Of a DNA stretch of 64,000 nt, positions 43,692 to 51,042 are shown piece by piece. The stretch is from SVEL01 sp017381055 (lineage in GTDB: Bacteria > Bacillota > Clostridia > Lachnospirales > Lachnospiraceae): positions 1-64,000 of the forward strand of contig JAXJYC010000048.1 in assembly GCA_036307185.1 (NCBI GenBank), written 5' to 3'. Below the pieces are notes generated by a model. The model saw nothing but the letters and a program-made list of their open reading frames with translations, was not told the origin of the DNA and ran no database searches. The translations under genes and the position numbers were made by a program. The stretch's first letter is position 1; every line of letters begins with the position of its first letter.

Positions 43692-44507
43692 TTACTTATA
43701 CTCTACATCATCAAAAATCTCAAAGGAATCCCAATATATGAATAAGGCCTGCGCCAATATCTTATCCTTATGGATATATATTTCAGTCACATCTCCTTTG
43801 TTCTTATACCATGTTCTAGCATCAGCTGAATTATTTCTATTATCACCCAATACTAAATATCTATCCTTTGGAATATGAAACTCGTACTTTTCATCCTTTT
43901 CCATCCATACCTTATCCTTTAAATAAGGCTCACTAAGAGGACCTAATTTTAAGCTTCCATCAGAGTTGTATATATATACTTGATTATTTTCAAGTACTAC
44001 TGTCTCTCCTGGTAATCCAATAATTCTCTTAACATAATTCTCATTAGGATCATTAGGATTCTTAAAGATGATAATATCTCCTCGCTCCGGCTCACTAAAA
44101 GTATATGCTAATCTAAGACCCACTAGACGACTCTCTTTAGGAATAGTATTCTCCATAGAACCCGTAGGAATAAATGCATTAATAAGAACAAAGTTGCTTA
44201 TAAATGCTGCAATTCCCACAGCAATTAAAAGCATTACAATCCAACTCAATATTTCTTTTTTTATATTAAGCTTACCCTCTTCTTCATCCTCCTCATCATC
44301 ATCTATATCATCATCGTCTATATCTTCATCATCTATATCTTCAATTTCCTCTATATCTTCTATATATTTTCTCTTATTCTTTTTATTACTTATATCTATT
44401 ACACCTATACCTGATGCATCTTCCTCGTTCAAACTATATTCTATAAATTCAATCTCTGGTGTATCTGCTTTGTCAAACTTATTTTTTTTGTCGTTTAACT
44501 TTTCCAT
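43692..44507 (-). CDS. lepB: Signal peptidase I
   Basis: The 271-residue enzyme has a long acidic cytoplasmic N-terminus (residues 48-78 include a run of Asp/Glu with Ile spacers), one membrane helix (about 88-108), and the catalytic domain with Ser117 (PTGSMENT) and Lys160 (NYVKRIIG), plus LGDNRNNSADARTW. It cleaves secreted-protein signal peptides at the outer membrane face. The acidic extension is longer than in common forms. Start: ATG with GGAGG. It is separated from the GHKL gene by a terminator. Confidence 0.95.
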   Translation of the reverse strand: MEKLNDKKNKFDKADTPEIEFIEYSLNEEDASGIGVIDISNKKNKRKYIEDIEEIEDIDDEDIDDDDIDDDEEDEEEGKLNIKKEILSWIVMLLIAVGIAAFISNFVLINAFIPTGSMENTIPKESRLVGLRLAYTFSEPERGDIIIFKNPNDPNENYVKRIIGLPGETVVLENNQVYIYNSDGSLKLGPLSEPYLKDKVWMEKDEKYEFHIPKDRYLVLGDNRNNSADARTWYKNKGDVTEIYIHKDKILAQALFIYWDSFEIFDDVEYK

Positions 44508-44590
44508 AATAATCCTCCAACTGTTTTCACAATGTATCTATTTTATCACATCACAAAACAATGCACAAGAAACAACTGAGATTAAACAAT

Positions 44591-44625
44591 AAAAAACAGA
44601 TAGAAAAAAACCTATCTGTTTTTTT
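44591..44625 (-). terminator. Rho-independent terminator of the second GHKL/LytTR operon
   Basis: AAAAAACAGATAG and CTATCTGTTTTTTT form a perfect stem around an 8-nt loop; the minus-strand product ends in TTTTTT. The palindrome also ends in T on the plus strand. Confidence 0.85.
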
Positions 44626-44640
44626 ATATAAACTATACTA

Positions 44641-44787
44641 ACCCTGCAACCCTGGGGGTAGCTCTCCCTCAGCCATTGGTCCCCCAATTAGATAAACCCT
44701 TACCTTTTATCTAAGGTGATTTTATCTCAATTGGTTATCAGGTGCAATTCATTTTACACCAACAACATTTTTTTTACACCAACAACA
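44641..44787 (-). other. Structured non-coding region between GHKL sensor gene and its terminator
   Basis: On the minus strand the following stems can form: CCAATTGAGATAAA (44734-44721) with TTTATCTAATTGG (44696-44684), enclosing ACCTT/AAGGT (44717-44702); GGGGG (44685-44681) with CCCCC (44658-44654), sharing two bases with the first stem; and GGTGTAA with TTGCACC. Two direct repeats of TGTTGTTGGTGTAAA just after the sensor stop codon could compete for TTGCACC. No coding potential is seen. I do not recognise a known RNA family. Confidence 0.45.
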
Positions 44788-46044
44788 TTACAACACAACT
44801 TCAACCATATATGAATCATCATCAACTGTCTGTATTACATAGCCATCATATTTCTCTGCAATAGCCTTGATTTTGCGGTCTTCATACTTTATGTTTTTAT
44901 TCTTACACTTGTGTTTTTCCATTATGTATAATTTACCATTATTGATTTCAACCAAAAGCTTAATCTCTCTTTCATCCTCTGATAGCACCTCACATGCGTT
45001 GATTGCTCTATCAAGAATAGCTATAAAGACTGTACATATATCATACTCTTTTATATTGCCCGGAATCTTATTAACACTTCCTGACCAATTAAATACAATC
45101 TTCTTTTGATCCATAATCTCTTTCTTATCAGAAAGAACAACATCTATAGGAACAACTCTTGTATAATGCTCCATCCTAGTAGAATCCATATTTTCATATA
45201 TTTGATTAATATATTCCTTCGCTAAATCCAGCTCGCCTTGTTCTATATGATAAGAAATAACCCACATGTGCTGTCTTACATCATGTCTAAACTTCTTCAT
45301 ATCCTGAGTCTTTTCAACCATAAGTCTTATATGCTTTTGCTGCTCTGTTACATATAGATTGAGCATATCCTTATCATTTTGCATCTCACTGTTCTTTTGC
45401 ATATAAACAGATAAAAATAAAAATGCCAAGCCATATACCACACATATAAAGCTAATCACAAAACCAATAAAATTAACTATATTACTTTCCACCCTATGTA
45501 ACTTAACGAAATGCTGCATAGTAGCTAATATTACAATAAATATCAACTCTCCTACTGTCATAATCATATAAACTGGTATACTTATCTTAATATTTATCTC
45601 TCTTCTAGCTGGTTTTTTCTTGATATACCAATAATCTATAAGAAGAATCAATAAATATATGGCATCTACAAGACAAGACAACCCTGTACTGTAATATACA
45701 TTTCTTACTGAAATATTAAGTATTGTGGCCATAGCATAAGAAATAGCCATACTCATCATAGTTGTCATAAGCATAAGTGTCGGATACAGACATAGCCACT
45801 TTTTCTTATTACCTTCCAATAATACTAATGGAATTAATACAGCATACAACGTTCCTATTATAGTGAAAAACATATTCAAATCAAAATATGAATTCAAAAA
45901 ATAGCAAATACCCATAGGCACGCCAACTACCACAAGCTTAAATTTATTTTTTATTATATTAGCATTAAAAATCTGCCTATATGTAAGCAATATTATCAAG
46001 AACTCTGCTATAGCTCTAATGCTTTTAATAATACTATCTGTCAT
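44788..46044 (-). CDS. GHKL-type sensor protein with degenerate kinase domain
   Basis: The 418-residue protein has six to seven membrane helices (about 1-215), then a dimerisation helix with His254 in KFRHDVRQHM. The ATP-binding domain is incomplete: the N-box reads AILDRAINACE, with Arg where AgrC-type kinases have the metal-binding Asn (LDN), and the glycine-rich G-box (GxGL) before the last strands is missing, replaced by KNIKYEDRKIKAIAEKYDG. It may therefore sense without phosphorylating, or act mainly as phosphatase. It overlaps the upstream LytTR gene by 11 bp. Confidence 0.85.
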   Translation of the reverse strand: MTDSIIKSIRAIAEFLIILLTYRQIFNANIIKNKFKLVVVGVPMGICYFLNSYFDLNMFFTIIGTLYAVLIPLVLLEGNKKKWLCLYPTLMLMTTMMSMAISYAMATILNISVRNVYYSTGLSCLVDAIYLLILLIDYWYIKKKPARREINIKISIPVYMIMTVGELIFIVILATMQHFVKLHRVESNIVNFIGFVISFICVVYGLAFLFLSVYMQKNSEMQNDKDMLNLYVTEQQKHIRLMVEKTQDMKKFRHDVRQHMWVISYHIEQGELDLAKEYINQIYENMDSTRMEHYTRVVPIDVVLSDKKEIMDQKKIVFNWSGSVNKIPGNIKEYDICTVFIAILDRAINACEVLSEDEREIKLLVEINNGKLYIMEKHKCKNKNIKYEDRKIKAIAEKYDGYVIQTVDDDSYMVEVVL

Positions 46045-46756
46045 TTGTTTTCTCCCTAAAAGTCTTTAGCAAATAATCTTTATATTTACTTCTAGCTTCT
46101 TCCTTATATTTTCTTCCTACAGGAAGTTCATCTTCCCTATCCATAAAGCTAGCCACATCTGCTATGTTTGTTATGTATTTTAAATTTACAAGATATGACT
46201 TATGAATTCTTATAACAGAAGATTTAACCAATTTTTCTTCCCAAGACTTCATATTTCCATATACAAGATATTCATCCTTTCTTGTCACAACTCGCACATA
46301 ATTCTTCTCACCAGATATATACATTATATCATCTGGAGAAATCAAAATATCCCTTCCATCCACATTTATCTCAATAGTCTCTATACTCTTCATCTTATCA
46401 ACTAGTTTCTTGAGCTCTTTATAAAGCTTGTCACACTCAACTGGCTTACATAAAAATCCCATTGTCTTATAACTGAAGGATTCAAAAACATACTCAGCAT
46501 GACTAGAAGCAAAAATAATATAATTTACATTATCCTTTTCCTCTAGCTGCTTCAACGCTTCAATTCCGCTGATGCCACCCATCTCCACATCCAAAAACAA
46601 TATATCTATATGCTCCTTTGAATTAAGAAGCTCCTCTCCAGATGAAAAAGTTATGTACTCAAAATCCACACCTAAAGCGGTCTTCGCCTGTTCACAACAC
46701 TCTAAAGTTCTATCTATACAAAGCTTTTCATCATCACATATTCCAATAATCATCAT
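46034..46756 (-). CDS. LytTR response regulator (second pair)
   Basis: The 240-residue protein has a receiver domain (IICDDE near the N-terminus, Asp56 in ILFLDVEMGG) and a LytTR domain (DILISPDDIMYISGEKNYVRV, VIRIHKSYLVNLKYI). Such regulators bind direct repeats and often control bacteriocin or virulence genes. Its ATG overlaps the stop codon of the GNAT gene (ATGA), giving translational coupling. Confidence 0.93.
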   Translation of the reverse strand: MMIIGICDDEKLCIDRTLECCEQAKTALGVDFEYITFSSGEELLNSKEHIDILFLDVEMGGISGIEALKQLEEKDNVNYIIFASSHAEYVFESFSYKTMGFLCKPVECDKLYKELKKLVDKMKSIETIEINVDGRDILISPDDIMYISGEKNYVRVVTRKDEYLVYGNMKSWEEKLVKSSVIRIHKSYLVNLKYITNIADVASFMDREDELPVGRKYKEEARSKYKDYLLKTFREKTNDR

Positions 46757-47511
46757 TCTTCACCCCAGTAATCAATTTGTTCTTCGCTGACAAAGCCATG
46801 ATGAGAATACATAGCATGAGCAACAGTATTTGCGCCACTTACATGAAGAAGAATCTTCGACACATCTTCCTTAAGCAATTCTCTAAGAATTAACAGTAAC
46901 ATCTCACTGCCATATCCATTGCCTCTATATTCTTCATATATCTGAAATTCATAAATAACTGTATGGCTTCTAGTATATTCTACATTGCAGGTGCCAATTA
47001 CATCTTCTCCTATACACGCTTCAAATACTTCCGTATTATCCTCTGTTGTTGAATAAAGCTCTAGTCTCTCCTCAAAATCTTCAACAGGGCTCATATCATA
47101 ACTCATAAGATGCTCAGTTCTTAAAACCTTCATACCCATCTTTTCCAAAACAGCCTTACCCGCCTTAGACTCTGGCTCGCATACAAGTGACTTATGATTA
47201 TATGAATATGCCTTTAAATTTTTCAAGGCTACCTTATATAAACGCTTAAAATAACCTTTATTTCTGTATTCTGGCATTGTATAGCCATAGATTTCACATT
47301 CTTTTTCATCAGCTAGAAATACAGATACCAGACTAATAAGCTTAGCATTATCATACATCATATAAAAAGCCGGAAATGTTCTATCTTCATTCAATTCAGG
47401 TTCAAGAAAAGACACTCCTCTTGTTCCATCAAACTCTCCACAAAGAGCAATCAGCTCTCTAGCATCATAAAATTGCTTTAATGTTAATGTATTTATAGCA
47501 AATATGTTCAT
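46753..47511 (-). CDS. Tandem GNAT-family N-acetyltransferase
   Basis: The 252-residue protein has two acetyl-CoA-binding motif A segments, RNKGYFKRLYKVAL in the first half and YRGNGYGSEMLLLIL in the second, as in two-domain GNAT proteins. The substrate is not known. It starts at ATG with AGAGGTG upstream and ends overlapping the LytTR gene, which links it to the regulator operon. It follows the aminopeptidase P gene with one base between. Confidence 0.88.
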   Translation of the reverse strand: MNIFAINTLTLKQFYDARELIALCGEFDGTRGVSFLEPELNEDRTFPAFYMMYDNAKLISLVSVFLADEKECEIYGYTMPEYRNKGYFKRLYKVALKNLKAYSYNHKSLVCEPESKAGKAVLEKMGMKVLRTEHLMSYDMSPVEDFEERLELYSTTEDNTEVFEACIGEDVIGTCNVEYTRSHTVIYEFQIYEEYRGNGYGSEMLLLILRELLKEDVSKILLHVSGANTVAHAMYSHHGFVSEEQIDYWGEE

Positions 47512-47512
47512 A

Positions 47513-49300
47513 CTACACCTCTTTTGTTACTTCCTTTAACCACGCCTTTTCCTCATCATCAAGATAAGGGGAGATTTTTTCATATACTTCCTTATGGTAA
47601 TCATTAATTCTTACTTTATCAACCTCTGTTAACATAGACATATCCATTGCCTCTATATCATATGGTACCATAGTAAGATTCTCAAATCTCATAAACTGAC
47701 CATACTCTGTTTTTTCATCTTTAACACAGACAATCATATTCTCTGTTCGAATTCCATAACTACCCTCAAGATAAAATCCAGGCTCATTAGAGGTTATCAT
47801 ACCCTCTTCAAAAATAGCGCTGTCCACTCTATCAGACGCACATTTCCAACGAAGGCTGTTAGGTCCCTCATGAACATTTAGATAATATCCAACTCCATGA
47901 CCTGTTCCGTGATTATAATCAAGACCTAACTCCCACAAAGGACCTCTAGCAAGGTAATCAAGATTAATCCCTCTCACTCCATATAAAAATTTCGCTGCAG
48001 CAAGATTAAGATGACCTTTAAGCACCGCTGTATAATGTTTCTTTTGTTCATCACTACAAGGGCCTAACGCAATAGTTCTGGTAATATCAGTTGTACCCTC
48101 TAGGTATTGTCCACCTGTATCAAATAACACAAAGCTCTCTGGCTTAAGCTCTGTATCAGACTCCTTTGTAGGCGAATAATGACACATAGCCCCGTTTGCG
48201 CCGTAAGCAACTATTGGCTCAAAGCTCGGTCCCATATAATGTTCACCCTGCTGCCTTAATCCCTCAAGATACTCAGCCGCACCAAGCTCCGTAACCTTTA
48301 TTTTACCAATATTTTTCTTAAGCCAATACATAAACTTAGTAACTGCTACACCATCCTTAATATGCGCAATTTTCTCATTAGAAACCTCTGTAGCATTCTT
48401 TATAGCCTTAGGTAAAAGTGTTAAATTCTCACCCTGTATAAGCTTAATATTCTCTGGAATATTCTTAACAATAGCAAAATTTGCTTTATACGCATCCATA
48501 TATACCTTTAAATGAGAAGGTATATTTTTCATATCCTCATATATATCATTATATGGCTTGATAATAATATTATCTTTAGAAAGCTCTTCCTTAACACCTG
48601 TAAAAGCTTCTTCCTGACCATATATAACTGCATCATCCATAGATATAACCGCATAGGATAGCACTACTGGATTACACATAATATCATTGCCTCTTATATT
48701 AAAAAGCCAAGCTATATCATCAAGAGTTGTAAGCACAAATAAATCTGCTTCTCTAATCTTCATAAGATTACGAATCCTTGCAAGCTTAGAACTTCTTTCC
48801 TCTCCACAATACTTAATATCCAGGCTTTTGACTTCATTAGATACAAGAGCAGGTCTATCCTCCCATATCTCATCTATAAGATCCCACTGATAGACAATTC
48901 TAGCATCATTTTTGTGAAGCATCTGTTCTAAAGAACAAGCATATCCATAATCAACACAGCGTCCATCAAATCCCAATACCTGTCCTGCCCCCAATGTAGC
49001 TTCAAGGTATTCTTTAACTGTTGGCACACCTGGTTCACCCATCTTCATAAGGATAACCTCAGTGCCCTTAAGCTCAGCTGCTGCCTGAATAAAATATCTT
49101 CCATCAGTCCAAAGTCTAGCTTCATCCATTGTAATTACAGCCACACCTGCCGATCCAGTAAAGCCTGTAATGTATTTTCTGCATTTAAAATAATCGCCTA
49201 CATACTCTGAACCATGAAAATCATTAGTAGGTACATAATAAACATCTATACCATTATTCTTCATAGCCTGGCGAAGCTTATTTATTCTCTCGCTGATCAT
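47513..49300 (-). CDS. Xaa-Pro aminopeptidase (M24B, three-domain)
   Basis: The 595-residue enzyme has two creatinase-type N-terminal domains and a C-terminal M24 domain, like eukaryotic APP1. Metal ligands are visible in FDTGGQYLEGTTDITRT (Asp, Asp), HGTGHGVGYYLNVHEGP (His) and TSNEPGFYLEGSYGIRTENM (Glu, Glu). It removes N-terminal residues preceding proline. Start: ATG with AAAGGATAA upstream. Confidence 0.95.
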   Translation of the reverse strand: MISERINKLRQAMKNNGIDVYYVPTNDFHGSEYVGDYFKCRKYITGFTGSAGVAVITMDEARLWTDGRYFIQAAAELKGTEVILMKMGEPGVPTVKEYLEATLGAGQVLGFDGRCVDYGYACSLEQMLHKNDARIVYQWDLIDEIWEDRPALVSNEVKSLDIKYCGEERSSKLARIRNLMKIREADLFVLTTLDDIAWLFNIRGNDIMCNPVVLSYAVISMDDAVIYGQEEAFTGVKEELSKDNIIIKPYNDIYEDMKNIPSHLKVYMDAYKANFAIVKNIPENIKLIQGENLTLLPKAIKNATEVSNEKIAHIKDGVAVTKFMYWLKKNIGKIKVTELGAAEYLEGLRQQGEHYMGPSFEPIVAYGANGAMCHYSPTKESDTELKPESFVLFDTGGQYLEGTTDITRTIALGPCSDEQKKHYTAVLKGHLNLAAAKFLYGVRGINLDYLARGPLWELGLDYNHGTGHGVGYYLNVHEGPNSLRWKCASDRVDSAIFEEGMITSNEPGFYLEGSYGIRTENMIVCVKDEKTEYGQFMRFENLTMVPYDIEAMDMSMLTEVDKVRINDYHKEVYEKISPYLDDEEKAWLKEVTKEV

Positions 49301-49350
49301 ATTGCTTATCCTTTCTCTAACCTCTATACTTTATTATAATCAATAAAGCT

Positions 49351-50082
49351 TTATAAAAATTCCAAAGACTTAAATTCTTTGTCTATATATCTTGCTCTCC
49401 ATCTATTCATTACCATAGATAATTCCTTTAACACTACCTCCGAGACAGTAAAACTATAAAGTTTTTCTATAGACGCAGATATAATAAACTGCATTGTATA
49501 AAAGGTTGATGTGTTAAGCTCTAAATTATCCTTGTATAAATGAGCACATTCCTTACATACTGCCTTGCTTTTATCCACCACAAAACCAGACAGCGCTTCC
49601 TTGTCTCCACATTCTACACAAGAAAACACATCAGGATATTCTCCATTTATATAAAACATCTTAAGTTCATAAATATATCTAACCAGTTTATCTGGTATAT
49701 TTTTATTACTTAGAGCCTTTAGTGACTGATATAACAGATTAATCATTTCCTTAGAGTTGACATTCTCGTAAGAATAATAATCTGCTACCTCTAAGAAATA
49801 AAAACCGTAATACAAAGCATTCACATCAGTTGCTATCTCATCAAAATAATTCTTAATATCAATATCAACTAAATTATACGCTTCTCTCCCTTGATATAAC
49901 GTGAATTCTCCAAAGGAAAATGGACGACTGCCTGCAGCAAATCTACTAGAAGGTCTTCTTGCCCCTTTTACAAAGGCTGTTATCTTACCCCTCTGTCCTG
50001 TAAGAATAACAAGACGCTTGTCATACTCACCTACTGGCGAGGCCGATAATACAATTCCTGTTAACTTAACCTGATTTACCAC
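49351..50082 (-). CDS. recO: DNA repair protein RecO
   Basis: The 243-residue protein has the OB-fold N-terminus (KLTGIVLSASPVGEYDKRLVILTGQRGKITAFVKGAR) and a C-terminal zinc site with two CxxC pairs (CVECG and CKECA). RecO anneals single strands and loads RecA with RecR. It starts with GTG and GGAGG 5 nt upstream. The gene is 37 bp after era, a very common pairing in Firmicutes. Confidence 0.97.
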   Translation of the reverse strand: MVNQVKLTGIVLSASPVGEYDKRLVILTGQRGKITAFVKGARRPSSRFAAGSRPFSFGEFTLYQGREAYNLVDIDIKNYFDEIATDVNALYYGFYFLEVADYYSYENVNSKEMINLLYQSLKALSNKNIPDKLVRYIYELKMFYINGEYPDVFSCVECGDKEALSGFVVDKSKAVCKECAHLYKDNLELNTSTFYTMQFIISASIEKLYSFTVSEVVLKELSMVMNRWRARYIDKEFKSLEFL

Positions 50083-50119
50083 AGTGTCCTCCTTGCTCCA
50101 TTAATTGTTTTTCTTAAAT

Positions 50120-51022
50120 CTAGTTCTTTGGATCATATCCAAAATTCTTAAGCTGCATATCGCTATCTCTCCACTCTTTTCTTACCTTTACCCAAAGCTT
50201 GAGATTAGCCTGCATGTCCATCATTCTCTCTATCTCGTAGCGTGCTGCACTACCAATTTTCTTAAGCATAGCACCCTGCTTTCCGATAATAATTCCCTTA
50301 TGTGAATCTCTTTCACATACGATAGTTGCATCTATATCTACAATCTGTCCATTTTTTCTTTCCTTCATCTGGTCAATATAAACAGCTATACCATGAGGAA
50401 TCTCATCGCTTAAGCACTTTAATGCCTTCTCTCTTATAAGCTCTGCAACAATCTGACGCATAGGCTGATCTGTTACAGTATCCTCATCATAGAACATAGG
50501 TCCCTCAGATAAATACTTAAATATAGTACTAATTAAGTCATCTGTATTTGTTCCCTTTAAAGCAGATACAGGTACTATATCTGCAAAATCATATATCTTT
50601 CTGTAATTATCTATAAATAATAAAATCTCTTCCTTCTTAACAGTATCTACCTTGTTAATAACAAGAATTACAGGTGTCTTAACATTTTCTAACTGTTCTG
50701 CAATATGTCTCTCACCTGCACCGATAAAGTCTGTAGGCTCAACTAACCATAATACAACATCAACTTCCTTTAAAGTCTGCTCGGCTACATTTACCATATA
50801 TTCTCCAAGCTTATTCTTAGCCTTGTGAATACCAGGAGTATCTACAAATACAATCTGACCCTCCTCACAAGTATAAACTGTCTGAATTCTATTTCTTGTA
50901 GTCTGTGGCTTATTAGATGTGATAGCAATTTTTTGTCCAATAAGCTTATTCATAAGCGTTGACTTACCTACATTTGGTCTTCCTATAAGAGTTACAAAAC
51001 CTGACTTAAAATTTTCCTGCAT
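50120..51022 (-). CDS. era: GTPase Era
   Basis: The 300-residue protein has G1 GRPNVGKST, G3 DTPGIHK, G4 NKVDT and a C-terminal KH domain with GKQGAMLKKIG. Era binds the 3' end of 16S rRNA and helps 30S maturation. The length is typical. It lies 20 bp after the M16 peptidase gene. Confidence 0.98.
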   Translation of the reverse strand: MQENFKSGFVTLIGRPNVGKSTLMNKLIGQKIAITSNKPQTTRNRIQTVYTCEEGQIVFVDTPGIHKAKNKLGEYMVNVAEQTLKEVDVVLWLVEPTDFIGAGERHIAEQLENVKTPVILVINKVDTVKKEEILLFIDNYRKIYDFADIVPVSALKGTNTDDLISTIFKYLSEGPMFYDEDTVTDQPMRQIVAELIREKALKCLSDEIPHGIAVYIDQMKERKNGQIVDIDATIVCERDSHKGIIIGKQGAMLKKIGSAARYEIERMMDMQANLKLWVKVRKEWRDSDMQLKNFGYDPKN

Positions 51023-51042
51023 ATTATTTCCTTTCTCTAAAG

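Noticed and set aside
44641..44787. Known riboswitch (TPP, FMN, SAM, c-di-GMP, THF) for the structured region
   Set aside because: None of the conserved core sequences I know for these families is present, and the region lies behind the operon rather than before a gene.
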